Shown here: positions 17,009 through 25,544 of the stretch, in pieces
Position numbering within the stretch: position 1 is the stretch's first letter
Layout of the letters: every line of letters begins with the position of its first letter
Assembly: GCA_002435715.1 (NCBI GenBank)
Contig: DISD01000027.1
Coordinates: 1-56,182, forward strand
Source of the DNA: Rhodospirillaceae bacterium UBA6219
GTDB taxonomy: Bacteria; Pseudomonadota; Alphaproteobacteria; Rhodospirillales; Magnetospirillaceae
Length of the DNA: 56,182 nt
Direction: 5' to 3'
Made by a program: the position numbers and the translations under genes
The notes under the pieces: generated by a model
Seen by the model: only the letters and a program-made list of their open reading frames with translations
The model's database searches: none
What the model was told of the DNA's origin: nothing

Positions 17009-17027
17009 GATATCGATTCTCAATATC
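17009..17027. promoter_or_regulatory. Fur-box candidate ahead of the iron operon
   Basis: GATATCGATTCTCAATATC matches the classical 19-bp Fur consensus GATAATGATAATCATTATC at 14 of 19 positions. It sits inside a longer perfect inverted repeat, ATTGATAT-N9-ATATCAAT (17006-17030). It lies 58 bp upstream of the sigma-factor start, where a repressor would act. Fur control fits the operon's content. Confidence 0.7.
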
Positions 17028-17060
17028 AATTTTAGCCCATCGTCCAGGCCCACAAACAGA

Positions 17061-17083
17061 ATGGGCGGCCCAAGGCCGCCCAT
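17061..17083 (-). terminator. Hairpin after the small secreted protein gene
   Basis: ATGGGCGGCC-CAA-GGCCGCCCAT is a perfect 10-bp stem with a 3-nt loop, located between the end of the secreted-protein gene and the iron-operon promoter. The following minus-strand bases (TCTGTTTGT) are only partly T-rich. It should insulate the Fur-controlled promoter from upstream transcription. Confidence 0.65.
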
Positions 17084-17104
17084 CCCTTTGCACAAATACC
17101 GAAA

Positions 17105-17467
17105 TCACTCGTATTCCGCCGAGGTCTCGCCCGACTTGCGATTGTACTTGATGATGATCTTCGAGGTTTCGCACAGGTCGAACTCGTCCCACTCGGCGGT
17201 TTCCTTGTCGGTGTAGACCACCTTCAGATCCCACTTGCAGGTCTTGGTCGAACGGTTGAAACGGATATGAACCGTCTTGCCGCTCTCCAAGACGTCTTCA
17301 CCCAGAACGTCCTCTTGCCAATCGTCACTGCTCGACGGCGCCACATAGACTTCCTCGATGGGATATCCGGTCTTGTTGACCAGGTCGAAATCCTGCTTGC
17401 CGGCGGCAAGGGCCGATCCGGAAAGCAGAACCATCCCAGCAGCCACCAGCGTCAAATTACGAATCAT
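17105..17467 (-). CDS. Small secreted protein of unknown function
   Basis: A 120-residue protein with a clear signal peptide (MIRNLTLVAAGMVLLSGSALAAG) and a beta-rich mature part (NKTGYPIEEVYVAPSSSDDW, KTVHIRFNRSTKTCKWDLKVVYTDKE, FDLCETSKIIIKYN). It contains two cysteines (in KTCKWDLK and DLCE) that could form a disulfide. Comparable small periplasmic proteins occur in Rhodospirillales, but I know no function. It lies upstream of the iron operon on the same strand, separated by a strong hairpin, so it is probably its own unit. Confidence 0.8.
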   Translation of the reverse strand: MIRNLTLVAAGMVLLSGSALAAGKQDFDLVNKTGYPIEEVYVAPSSSDDWQEDVLGEDVLESGKTVHIRFNRSTKTCKWDLKVVYTDKETAEWDEFDLCETSKIIIKYNRKSGETSAEYE

Positions 17468-17554
17468 CGTCGTCCCCTCTGTCCAAATGTCCCGAGAACA
17501 ACCCTATCCGCATATTGCTTAGGTCAGAAGCCGAATCCGACGCCAGGCTGAAAA

Positions 17555-18658
17555 TCAGACGTTGAAGCGGAAATGGAAGATGTCGCCGTCCTGAACCACG
17601 TATTCCTTGCCTTCCAAACGCATCTTACCGGCTTCCTTGGCCCCCGATTCACCCCCCAAGGCAATGAAATCATCGAAGGCGATGGTTTCGGCGCGGATGA
17701 AGCCCTTTTCGAAATCGGTGTGGATGACGCCGGCGGCCTGCGGGGCCTTGGAGCCTTTTTGCACGGTCCAGGCGCGGGCTTCCTTGGGGCCGACGGTGAA
17801 GAAGGTCAGCAGGTGCAGCAAATCGTAGCCGGCGCGGATGACCCGGGCCAGACCGGTTTCTTCCAGGCCCAGGCTTTCCAGGAATTCCTGCTTTTCCTCG
17901 TCGGACGCCAATTGCGCCACTTCCGCTTCGATGGCGGCCGAGATGACCACCGCCGAATTGCCTTCCTTGGCCGCCATCTCGAAGACGCGCTTGGACAATT
18001 CGTTGCCGGTGGCGGCCGAATCTTCCTCGACGTTACAGGCATAGACCACCGGCTTGATGGTCAGAAGGCCTAATTGCTTGGCCATGCGGATTTCATCTTC
18101 CGAATCGAATTTGACCACACGCGCCGGCTTGCCGTCACGAAGGGCGGCCAAAAGCGGGGTCATCACATCCACCTGGGCCTTGGCTTCCTTGTCGCCGCCC
18201 TTGGCCTTCTTTTCCAAGGGGACGATACGGCGTTCCAGGCTGTCCAGATCGGCCAGCATCAGCTCGGTTTCAATGATGTCGGCGTCGCGCACCGGATCGA
18301 CCGAATCTTCCACATGCTTGATGTCGTCATCGACGAAGCAGCGCAGCACGTGGACGATGGCGTCCACTTCGCGGATGTTGGCCAGGAACTGGTTGCCCAG
18401 GCCCTCCCCCTTGGATGCGCCGCGCACCAGACCGGCGATGTCGACGAATTCCAGCTGGGTGGGGATTTCCTTTTGGCTTTTGGCGATGACCACCAGCTTG
18501 TCCAGGCGCGGGTCGGGCACCGCCACACGGCCCACATTGGGCTCGATGGTACAGAAGGGATAATTGGCCGCCTGGGCGGCGGCGGTCTGGGTCAGGGCGT
18601 TGAAAAGCGTGCTCTTACCCACGTTGGGCAGGCCGACGATGCCGCAATTGAAACCCAT
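17555..18658 (-). CDS. ychF: Ribosome-binding ATPase YchF (Obg family)
   Basis: YchF/OLA1 is a conserved P-loop NTPase that prefers ATP and binds ribosomes. The 367-residue protein begins GFNCGIVGLPNVGKSTLFNALT (G1), then EFVDIAGLVRGASKGEGLGNQFL (G3 region), a YACNVEED in place of NKxD, a coiled-coil insert (about 130-200), and the C-terminal TGS domain (LLTFFTVGPKEARAWTV... GKEYVVQDGDIFHFRFNV). Next to pth on the same strand, as in many bacteria, 5 bp downstream of it. Confidence 0.96.
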   Translation of the reverse strand: MGFNCGIVGLPNVGKSTLFNALTQTAAAQAANYPFCTIEPNVGRVAVPDPRLDKLVVIAKSQKEIPTQLEFVDIAGLVRGASKGEGLGNQFLANIREVDAIVHVLRCFVDDDIKHVEDSVDPVRDADIIETELMLADLDSLERRIVPLEKKAKGGDKEAKAQVDVMTPLLAALRDGKPARVVKFDSEDEIRMAKQLGLLTIKPVVYACNVEEDSAATGNELSKRVFEMAAKEGNSAVVISAAIEAEVAQLASDEEKQEFLESLGLEETGLARVIRAGYDLLHLLTFFTVGPKEARAWTVQKGSKAPQAAGVIHTDFEKGFIRAETIAFDDFIALGGESGAKEAGKMRLEGKEYVVQDGDIFHFRFNV

Positions 18659-18663
18659 GACCT

Positions 18664-19368
18664 TTAATCCTTCTTGCGTTCGAGTGCCGCCTTCAGCGCC
18701 TCGGCCAGGCTTCCCTGGGACAATGCGGTGGGGGCCTTTGAGGGGGCGGGGGCCATGGCCTTGGCGGCCACCGGCTCCGCCGGTTTGTCCTTTTTGGGCT
18801 TGGGCGGCGCGGTCAGCACCGCCACCCGGTTCATGAAGCCGGCATCGTCGCCGGCCAAAAGTTTGGGGAAAGCCTGAGCCACCGCGTCGATCAGCGGGGC
18901 CAGCCAGGTTTCCGACTTGGCGAAATCATGCAGAACATAACCGGCGACGCGGTCCTTGTCACCGGGGTGACCGATACCCAAACGGACGCGGCGATAATTC
19001 TGTCCCAGATGGGAATCGATGCTTTTCAGGCCATTATGGCCACCGGCCCCGCCGCCGCGCTTGACCTTGACGTGGCCCGGCGCCACGTCCAGTTCGTCAT
19101 GGACGACGATGATGTCTTCGACGGGAATTTTCAGGAACTTGGCCAGTTGGGCCACCGACTGGCCCGACAGGTTCATATAGGTCATCGGCTTCAACACCAG
19201 CACCTTGGTGCCGTCGATGGTGCCTTCGGCATATTCGCCCTGGAACTTGGAACGCCAGGGGCCAAAGGAATGGCGGCGGACGAGTTCGTCCGCCGCCATG
19301 AACCCGATATTGTGGCGGTTCTGGGAATATTCGGGCCCGGGATTGCCAAGCCCAACCACCAGAATCAT
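18664..19368 (-). CDS. pth: Peptidyl-tRNA hydrolase
   Basis: Pth releases peptides from prematurely dropped peptidyl-tRNA. The catalytic core (about 1-190) includes GLGNPGPEYSQNRHNIGF, with the catalytic His in NRHNIGF, then PMTYMNLSGQSV, VVHDELDVAPG and KRGGGAGGHNGLKSI. At 234 residues it is longer than the usual ~190; the extra C-terminal segment is Pro/Ala/Lys-rich (PPKPKKDKPAEPVAAK... ALERKKD), a lineage-specific tail of unknown use. Gene order rplY-pth-ychF is conserved in proteobacteria. Confidence 0.96.
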   Translation of the reverse strand: MILVVGLGNPGPEYSQNRHNIGFMAADELVRRHSFGPWRSKFQGEYAEGTIDGTKVLVLKPMTYMNLSGQSVAQLAKFLKIPVEDIIVVHDELDVAPGHVKVKRGGGAGGHNGLKSIDSHLGQNYRRVRLGIGHPGDKDRVAGYVLHDFAKSETWLAPLIDAVAQAFPKLLAGDDAGFMNRVAVLTAPPKPKKDKPAEPVAAKAMAPAPSKAPTALSQGSLAEALKAALERKKD

Positions 19369-19380
19369 GCCACCAGACCT

Positions 19381-19986
19381 TTACGCTTCGACCGGAGCTT
19401 CGGCCTCGCCACCCTTGACGGTCGGCGGGACGATGGTCAGGACCGCAGCGGCAGCGCCGACGTGGTAGGGAGTGACGCCAGCCGGCAGGGCCAGCTCGCT
19501 CACATGCACCGAGTAACCCACATCCTTGCCGGACAGATCGACGACGATCTCGCCGGGGATCAGGTCGGGGGCGCAGGTGACTTCCACTTCATGCATTTCC
19601 AGGCTGACGACACCGCCGGCCTTGACGCCCGGGGACTTGTCGGCATTGGTCACATGCACCGGCACCTTAACGTGCACGACGGCATCGGCCGACACGCGCA
19701 TCAGGTCAATGTGCAGGGGCTGGTCGGTGACGGGGTGGAACTGCACGTCGCGGCACAGGCAGCGGTGCTTGCCGCCATTGCCCAGATCGACGTCGAACAA
19801 GCGGGTCTTGAAGCCCGGCTTGTGCAGTTCGGCCCAAATCACGCGAGGATCGATGGCAATGCAGATGGGGTCCTGCTTGCCGCCGTAAATAACACCCGGA
19901 ACCTTACCTTCACGGCGAGTGGAACGGGCGGCCCCCTTTCCGGCCCGGTCGCGCAGCTCGGCGACGATGGCGCTGATCTCAGTCAT
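19381..19986 (-). CDS. rplY: 50S ribosomal protein L25/general stress protein Ctc
   Basis: This is the long (TL5/Ctc) form of L25, a 5S rRNA-binding protein. The 201-residue protein has an N-terminal L25 domain (RDRAGKGAARSTRREGKVPGVIYGG, about 10-95) and a C-terminal TL5 domain (IDLMRVSADAVVHVKVPVHVTN... VVDLSGKDVGYSVHVSELALPAGV). It ends in the variable tail GGEAEAPVEA. The ATG at 19986 has GGAGAAAC upstream. In many relatives prs precedes this gene; here the upstream region is divergent instead, so rplY is probably the promoter-proximal gene of rplY-pth-ychF. Confidence 0.95.
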   Translation of the reverse strand: MTEISAIVAELRDRAGKGAARSTRREGKVPGVIYGGKQDPICIAIDPRVIWAELHKPGFKTRLFDVDLGNGGKHRCLCRDVQFHPVTDQPLHIDLMRVSADAVVHVKVPVHVTNADKSPGVKAGGVVSLEMHEVEVTCAPDLIPGEIVVDLSGKDVGYSVHVSELALPAGVTPYHVGAAAAVLTIVPPTVKGGEAEAPVEA

Positions 19987-20011
19987 ATCGTTTCTCCAAA
20001 TAACGCGTAAA

Positions 20012-20037
20012 GGCGCGGCCTCCAGGGGTGCCGCGCC
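20012..20037 (-). promoter_or_regulatory. Leader hairpin of rplY
   Basis: On the minus strand GGCGCGGC-N10-GCCGCGCC forms a perfect 8-bp stem followed by TTT, 25 bases ahead of the rplY start. It could be a weak attenuator or an mRNA-stabilising stem; the short T-run makes full termination doubtful. Confidence 0.4.
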
Positions 20038-20288
20038 GAAGGGGGCTGTTTACACCGATTGCCGTGGAAATTCAACGCAGGAATCGGAACGGGCTTGGCG
20101 CAAAGATGCGCACAGACAAACACAGCCCAAGGGCATAAAACCTGTGTTCGCTTTCATCAAATGACATGAAAATGAAACCCGCAAAGACTATTTTATCTAA
20201 AATCGCCGACGATGACTTGAACAATCCAACGTGTTATTCAAAGTCCTCGGCAGTTATTTCATCACTGGTCGTAAGGGTTTTACCTGAT
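20038..20288. other. Divergent intergenic region between rplY and the binding-protein gene
   Basis: The stretch between the rplY leader hairpin and the binding-protein start is AT-richer than its surroundings and must hold both divergent promoters. An open frame continues upstream of 20289 to 20166, but its composition is unlike coding sequence. No operator, riboswitch or RNA was recognised. Confidence 0.5.
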
Positions 20289-21989
20289 ATGCGGGCCTGG
20301 ACTCGACTTCGCGACATTCTGGCGGCGGCACTGCTCTGCCTGCCCATGGCCGCGCATGCCCAGAACACCCCGTCCCCGGCTGTGTCGCCGCGCTCGGAAC
20401 TGATCATCGGCCTGTCGCAATTCCCCACGGTTTTGCACCCCAGCATCGAATCGATGATCGTCAAGGCCTATGCCCTGGGTTTCGTCCATCGCCCGATCAC
20501 CGCCTATGACGCCGATTGGAAGCTGGTCTGCCTGCTGTGCACCAAGCTGCCCACCGTCGAAAACGGTCTGGCCAAGACGGAAGCCGGTGGCGGCATGGCG
20601 GTGACCTTCTCGATCGACCCCGAGGCCAGTTGGGCCGACGGCCAGAAGGTGACCACCGACGACGTGCTGTTCAGTTGGGAGGTGGGGAAGCACCCGCAAA
20701 GCGGCGTCGCCAATGCCGGCATCTACCGCGCCATCACCAAGATCGACACCAGCGCCGACAAGAAGACCTTCACCATTCATCTGGCCAAAGCCAGCGGCAG
20801 CTACAACGTGCTGACCGATTTCCGGGTGCTGCCCGCCCATCTTGAAAAGGCCGCCTTCGCCGAACCGGCGGAATATCGCAAGCGCAGCCTTTATATGGCC
20901 CAGCCCACCAATCCCGGCCTTTATGACGGCCCCTATCGGGTCACCGAGGTGGTCACCGGCAGCCATGTCACCTTGGAACCCAATCCCCATTGGGCCGGCA
21001 AGAAGCCGGAATTCGGCCGCATCGTCTTGAAGACCATCGAGAACACCTCGGCCCTGCAAGCGGCGCTGCTGTCGGGTCAGGTGCACATGATTGCCGGCGA
21101 AATGGGATTGCCGCTGGATCAGGCGGTGTCGCTGGCCAACCGCTTGCCGCCCGAGATGAAGGCCGAGTTCAAGCCCGGCCTGGTCTATGAACATCTGGAC
21201 GTCAACCCCGCCCATCCGGCGCTGTCCGACGCCCGGGTGCGCCGCGCCATCCTGATGGGCATCGACCGTCGCGCCATCAGCCGCGAAATGTTCGGGGGCA
21301 AGCTGCCGCTGGCCGACAGCAACATCTCGTCCTTGGAACCGGTGTTCACCACCGCGGCGCGGCATTATTCCTATGACCCGCGCCGTGCCGCGGCCCTGTT
21401 GGACGAAGCCGGCTGGAAGCAGGCCGGCCCCGGACCGCGTCGCAACGCCGCCGGCCAACCGCTGATCATCGAATTGGGCACCACCGCCGGCAACCATTCG
21501 CGCGAATTGGTGCAGCAGGTGATCCAGGCGCAATTACGCCAGATCGGCATCGAGATCCGCCCCTTCACCGAGGTGTCGCGCTCGTTCTTCGCCGACAAGG
21601 TGACCAAGCGGGCCTTTACCGGCATGGTGCTGTATTCGTGGTTCGGCACCCCCGGCCAGGTGCCGCGCAGCACCCTGCATTCGGCCTTCATCCCCAAACC
21701 CGGCAACAATTTTTCCGGCCAGAACTTCACCGGTTACGCCAATCCCAAGATGGATGCGCTGATCGATGCGCTGGGTGCCGAGCTGGACCCGACCAAGCGG
21801 GTGGAATTGTGGCACCAGTTTCAGGAACTTTACGCCGACGACCTGCCGGCCCTGCCGCTGTTCTTCACCACGTCCGCCTTCATCACTCCCCTTTGGCTGA
21901 AGGGCCTGCACCCCACCGGTCACGACGCACCGTCGTCCCTGTGGGTGACCGAATGGACCAGCACACGCGACGCCGCCGCTCAGCGGTGA
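20289..21989 (+). CDS. ABC-type oligopeptide-like solute-binding protein (orphan)
   Basis: A 566-residue periplasmic protein of the SBP_bac_5 (DppA/OppA/NikA) family. From the ATG at 20289 it has a signal peptide (MRAWTRLRDILAAALLCLP, cleaved near AHAQ) and typical blocks (SWADGQKVTTDDVLFSWEV, DGPYRVTEVVTGSHVTLEPNPHW, LSDARVRRAILMGIDRRAI, YDPRRAAALLDEAGW, NFTGYANPKMDALIDAL). It should bind peptides or another bulky solute. No permease or ATPase gene follows, so it must use a transporter encoded elsewhere. Its 3' end overlaps the convergent small gene by 10 bp. Confidence 0.88.
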   Translation: MRAWTRLRDILAAALLCLPMAAHAQNTPSPAVSPRSELIIGLSQFPTVLHPSIESMIVKAYALGFVHRPITAYDADWKLVCLLCTKLPTVENGLAKTEAGGGMAVTFSIDPEASWADGQKVTTDDVLFSWEVGKHPQSGVANAGIYRAITKIDTSADKKTFTIHLAKASGSYNVLTDFRVLPAHLEKAAFAEPAEYRKRSLYMAQPTNPGLYDGPYRVTEVVTGSHVTLEPNPHWAGKKPEFGRIVLKTIENTSALQAALLSGQVHMIAGEMGLPLDQAVSLANRLPPEMKAEFKPGLVYEHLDVNPAHPALSDARVRRAILMGIDRRAISREMFGGKLPLADSNISSLEPVFTTAARHYSYDPRRAAALLDEAGWKQAGPGPRRNAAGQPLIIELGTTAGNHSRELVQQVIQAQLRQIGIEIRPFTEVSRSFFADKVTKRAFTGMVLYSWFGTPGQVPRSTLHSAFIPKPGNNFSGQNFTGYANPKMDALIDALGAELDPTKRVELWHQFQELYADDLPALPLFFTTSAFITPLWLKGLHPTGHDAPSSLWVTEWTSTRDAAAQR

Positions 21990-22210
21990 TGCTTCATCCA
22001 GCCGCCGAACCACACCATCGCCCAACCACAGGCGATAATCGGCACGCCCAGGAACAAGCCGCCGACCACCAGACTTTGCGGTGGCATGTGGGGTGAAAAC
22101 GGCGCCGCCAGCCCCAGCCATTGACTGGAACCGACGATGATGGCGGCGATGGCCGCCAGACCGGAAACGGCCATGACGGCGATACCGACGATGATCAACA
22201 CCTTGCTCAT
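21980..22210 (-). CDS. Small two-helix membrane protein, unknown function
   Basis: From the ATG at 22210 this is a 76-residue protein with two predicted membrane segments (KVLIIVGIAVMAVSGLAAIAAIIVG and VVGGLFLGVPIIACGWAMVWFGGW) and a His-rich end (MKHHR). It is convergent with, and overlaps by 10 bp, the binding-protein gene. It lies downstream of another membrane-anchored unknown on the same strand. I do not recognise a family; coding potential is supported by composition and membrane pattern only. Confidence 0.6.
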   Translation of the reverse strand: MSKVLIIVGIAVMAVSGLAAIAAIIVGSSQWLGLAAPFSPHMPPQSLVVGGLFLGVPIIACGWAMVWFGGWMKHHR

Positions 22211-22315
22211 GGCGGCACGATAAGGGCGGCACGCCGCCCCGACCTTGCCTTCCGTCAAGTCATGCCCAGCGGGCTTGCCGGCCGCCAGAACCGATCCGGC
22301 CAAGGGCGGCCGGGC

Positions 22316-22825
22316 TCACTTCCCGCACACTTCGGCGAACAACGCCGCCGGCTGGCCGCCAGCGATCCACGCCTCTGGGGGCGGCACACCATCGGCCCCG
22401 GCCGAGGACACCAAGGCCCGGCGCTTGCCCTGGCAATCGACGAACTGGTTCAGCATCAGGGTTTCCTGGCTTTGTTCGTAAAGGCGGGTGGTCACCACCC
22501 GCAAATCCGGGTGGTCGGGATTGGTCAGCACCGAGCCCTTGTCCAGCACCACCATCGATCCGACCATGGGGACGACATAGCTCCACGGATCGAACGGGCT
22601 TTGGCTGTCGATCCTGGCCAGCACCACCTCTTGCGGGCCCAAGGCGGCGGCGATGCGGTCTTCCCAGGTATAACGGCTCCACACCTGATAGGTGACCATG
22701 GCCAGGGCCGCCACCGCCGGGGCCACCGTCTTGCCCAGCTTCAGCCCAAAGGGACGGGTCACCGCCATCAGGATACCGGCGGCGGCGAAGCCGACACAAA
22801 TCACGATCACCAATTCGAAAGCCAT
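22316..22825 (-). CDS. Membrane-anchored protein of unknown function
   Basis: A 169-residue protein with an N-terminal hydrophobic stretch (ELVIVICVGFAAAGILMAV) and a second one (VAPAVAALAMVTYQVW), followed by a soluble domain with two cysteines (QFVDCQGKRR and FAEVCGK). The latter domain resembles secreted surface or stress proteins without a clear family. It is followed by an inverted repeat (22278-22313, CCGGCCGCC/GGCGGCCGG) that may end the transcript. It lies 30 bp downstream of the exonuclease gene on the same strand and may belong to the symporter operon. Confidence 0.65.
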   Translation of the reverse strand: MAFELVIVICVGFAAAGILMAVTRPFGLKLGKTVAPAVAALAMVTYQVWSRYTWEDRIAAALGPQEVVLARIDSQSPFDPWSYVVPMVGSMVVLDKGSVLTNPDHPDLRVVTTRLYEQSQETLMLNQFVDCQGKRRALVSSAGADGVPPPEAWIAGGQPAALFAEVCGK

Positions 22826-22855
22826 GAAACCGTCCCTTCCCTTATGATTCTTGTT

Positions 22856-23542
22856 CTATTCCAACAAATCCCGCATGGCGGCGGGCTTCTTGCCGCTGCA
22901 ATGGGCGGCCTGGGCCAACAACAACTCGGCGCAGCCCAACGCGTCCGACAATGCGTCGTGGACGCGCAACCGTGGCAGACCATAGCGGTCCCGGCAAGAC
23001 GCCAGCTTCAAGGCACCGTCCGCGATGCTTTGGTTTCGCCTTGTCATCAGTCGGTGCTCCAACGCCAAGGTATCCAAAAACGGCACTTCCAGTTTTTGCC
23101 CCCACACCTGCCGGCAGGCCCGCGACAGGAATCCGCGTTCGACCAAGGCGTGGTGCGCCACCCCGAAGCGACCACGCAGCGCCGCCAGGAACAGCGGCAA
23201 AATGTCGGCGATGGGGGCGGCGGATTGCAGTTGATCGTCCAATAGCCGATGCACCTTCGCCGCTTCGTCCCCCACCTTGCCATCGGGCCGGACCAAATGG
23301 TGCTGGGCCTCGGCCAGGATGATGCGGCCGTTGATGATGGGGACGAAACCGATGCTGACGATTTCGTCTTTCTCCGCATCCAAGCCGGTGGTTTCGATGT
23401 CCACAGCCAGCATTTCCACCTGGGTGTAGGGCTTGTCCTCGGTGGCGGTGTCGGTGCGGTAATAATCCTTCAGCGGACCGGGGGGCGAACGCCAGCCCAG
23501 CACCCAACGCGCCATGTCAGGGCCCAGGAACTTGGCCAGCAT
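22856..23542 (-). CDS. DnaQ-like 3'-5' exonuclease
   Basis: A 228-residue DEDD-superfamily exonuclease. Visible are Exo I (LAVDIETTGLDAEKDEIVSIGFV, Asp48 and Glu50), Exo II region (IADILPLFLAALRGRFGVAHHALVERGFL) and Exo III (VHDALSDALGCAELLL, with the HxxxxD pair). The N-terminus (MLAKFLGPDMARWVLGWRS) is an extra segment. Relatives often sit directly behind a CBS/DUF294 nucleotidyltransferase gene, as here (2 bp gap). The shared job of this pair is unknown; degradation of RNA or a nucleotide signal is speculative. Confidence 0.88.
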   Translation of the reverse strand: MLAKFLGPDMARWVLGWRSPPGPLKDYYRTDTATEDKPYTQVEMLAVDIETTGLDAEKDEIVSIGFVPIINGRIILAEAQHHLVRPDGKVGDEAAKVHRLLDDQLQSAAPIADILPLFLAALRGRFGVAHHALVERGFLSRACRQVWGQKLEVPFLDTLALEHRLMTRRNQSIADGALKLASCRDRYGLPRLRVHDALSDALGCAELLLAQAAHCSGKKPAAMRDLLE

Positions 23543-23544
23543 GG

Positions 23545-25401
23545 TCAGAAGCGCCCCAGCTGATAGGCCGAAGCCAAGGCCGCCTGCAGGGTCTTGACCA
23601 CCGCGAACGCCGCCTTCAGATGCGAACGGTCGAACGACGACAATTCATCGGGCGACACGTAATTGTCGGCGGCCAGTCCCTCGCGGATGCGTCCGGCCTG
23701 ATGGCGCAGACGGATCATGGAAATGAATTCCAAGGCGTCACGCAAATCGTCGGCGCCGTCGGTGCTCAGCACCTTGGCCTCGCGGGCGGCTTCCAGGCGT
23801 TCAAAGGTGTTCACCGCCTTGATGCCGCCGGCCAGGGCGTAAACCCGGGCCAAATCGACGATGGGAACGATACCGTTATGCTTCAGATCCATGGTGTGGT
23901 CATGGTCGCCACCACTGATCAGCACCAAATTACGGAAAAAGCCGATGGGCGGACGATGGGTCAGGGCGTTGGTCGCCATATAGGCCTGGAAGATGCGGTT
24001 CTTGCGGCATTTTTCCAAAACATTGCCCAGCAAATCATCGAACAGGCTGGCATCGCCATGGATCAGCCGCAGGTCGAAGAAGATGGACGACAGCATCAGC
24101 GCCTTGGGGTCGGGTTCCTCGATCCAGCGGCGGAAATAGTCGTGCCACACCGCCAAGGGCTGTCGCCATTTGTCGGTGGTGGCCATCATCTCGCCCGGGC
24201 AATAGACATAGCCGCATTCGTTCAACCCGTCGGAAACGAATTGCATGACCTGTTTGAAATAAGGCCCATGGGCGACCGGGTCATAGGAATCGTGAAGAAT
24301 GACACAATTGTCCTGGTCCGACACCGCCGTCTGTTCCTGACGGGCCTGGGAACCGGCCGCCAGCCAGGCATAGGGGACCGGCGCCGGGCCGAACTTGGCT
24401 TCGGCCAGATGGATCAACCGCACCGCCACCGCGTCGGTCAGGGCGCTGACCACATGGCCGATGCCATGGGTGTTGGCGCCTTGGCTGGCCAAGCCTTCCA
24501 CCAGGGACGGCACTTGGGAAATCACCGCCTTCAACTGTGCCACCTCGGTGGCGCCGTGGACCTTTTTCGCCATGTAAAGCGGTGACGCCGATTGGCTGTC
24601 CACCACCGTCGAAGTGGTCAGACAGCCGGCCACCGCGCCGTCCTTCAACACCGGCAAGTGATGGATGTTGTGCCGCGACATCAACAGCATGGCGTCGAAG
24701 ACCAGGGTTTCGGCCTGTACGCAGCGCGGATTGGGGGTCATCACCCGGGTGACCGGGGTGGTGTAGTCCAAACCTTCCGCCACCACCCGACCACGCAGGT
24801 CGCGGTCGGTCAGGATGCCGGACAAACTGCCCTGGTCGTCGGTGATGAGCAGACACGACACCCTTTTGTCGCGCATGTGCTGGGCGGCCTGACGCACGTC
24901 GATGTCGGGCGTGCAGGTCACCGGTTCACGGGTCAGCAATTCCGAAACCTGCTTGGTCAGGAAATCCACGTCCTTGGCGTTCACCTTCATGGCGTCGCCG
25001 ATGCGTCCGCCATCGAAGGCGGCGAAGAAATAGGAAAACGACGAATAGTCCTGGCGCAATTGCTGGAACAGAACCGCCGACAGGCTGTAGAGCAGCGAAT
25101 CCTCTATCACTTCGATGCGGTTGACGGCGACACCGCCACGCAACAGGGCGCGCACGCCGAAGCACTCGCCTTCGCAAGGGCGGGCCAGAAGATGGCCGTC
25201 GGGATCACGGGTTTCGACCGCCCCGGTGCGGACCACGTAAAGCGTGTCCACCTTGTCGCCCGGCTTCATCAGCACGGTACCGCGACGGGCATAGGTGATC
25301 TGGACCGATCGCGCGACGTCGCCCAGAACCTCGGCGGGCAACAGGTCGAACGGATGATGGGCCGCAAGGAAATCGCGGACCTCTTGAATCTCGGCGCTCA
25401 T
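23545..25401 (-). CDS. cNMP-binding/CBS/DUF294 putative nucleotidyltransferase
   Basis: A 618-residue multi-domain protein. It has an N-terminal cyclic-nucleotide-binding-type domain (about 1-115, with GTVLMKPGDKVDTLYVVRTG and EGECFGVRALLRGG), two CBS motifs (about 145-270, e.g. SCLLITDDQGSLSGILTDRD and HHLPVLKDGAVAGCLTT), and a GlnD-like DUF294 nucleotidyltransferase (WLAAGSQARQEQTAVSDQDN, with GS and DQD) with its C-terminal DUF294_C region. The start MSAEIQEVRDF at 25401 has GGGGAGAG upstream. It is paired with the exonuclease and lies downstream of actP. Such proteins are thought to regulate the associated symporter, which is inference. Confidence 0.92.
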   Translation of the reverse strand: MSAEIQEVRDFLAAHHPFDLLPAEVLGDVARSVQITYARRGTVLMKPGDKVDTLYVVRTGAVETRDPDGHLLARPCEGECFGVRALLRGGVAVNRIEVIEDSLLYSLSAVLFQQLRQDYSSFSYFFAAFDGGRIGDAMKVNAKDVDFLTKQVSELLTREPVTCTPDIDVRQAAQHMRDKRVSCLLITDDQGSLSGILTDRDLRGRVVAEGLDYTTPVTRVMTPNPRCVQAETLVFDAMLLMSRHNIHHLPVLKDGAVAGCLTTSTVVDSQSASPLYMAKKVHGATEVAQLKAVISQVPSLVEGLASQGANTHGIGHVVSALTDAVAVRLIHLAEAKFGPAPVPYAWLAAGSQARQEQTAVSDQDNCVILHDSYDPVAHGPYFKQVMQFVSDGLNECGYVYCPGEMMATTDKWRQPLAVWHDYFRRWIEEPDPKALMLSSIFFDLRLIHGDASLFDDLLGNVLEKCRKNRIFQAYMATNALTHRPPIGFFRNLVLISGGDHDHTMDLKHNGIVPIVDLARVYALAGGIKAVNTFERLEAAREAKVLSTDGADDLRDALEFISMIRLRHQAGRIREGLAADNYVSPDELSSFDRSHLKAAFAVVKTLQAALASAYQLGRF

Positions 25402-25502
25402 TCTCTCTCCCCCCTGGTGAATGCGGCTGATTTCTTTGTTTTTCCGCGCCCCTATCATGCCCTGATCCCCCTTGCTGATCCAGCATTAGCGGGCAAAGAA
25501 AA

Positions 25503-25526
25503 GACCCCGCGGCTTCCCGCGGGGTC
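25503..25526 (-). terminator. Intrinsic terminator after actP
   Basis: On the minus strand GACCCCGCGG-N4-CCGCGGGGTC is a perfect 10-bp stem followed by TTTTCTTT, just past the actP stop. It should separate DUF4212-actP from the downstream DUF294/exonuclease pair, at least partly. Confidence 0.9.
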
Positions 25527-25544
25527 CTTCCTGACACAAGGTGA

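Noticed and set aside
19987..20288. A missing prs-type gene upstream of rplY
   Set aside because: The region is only 302 bp and AT-rich, with no matching protein on either strand.
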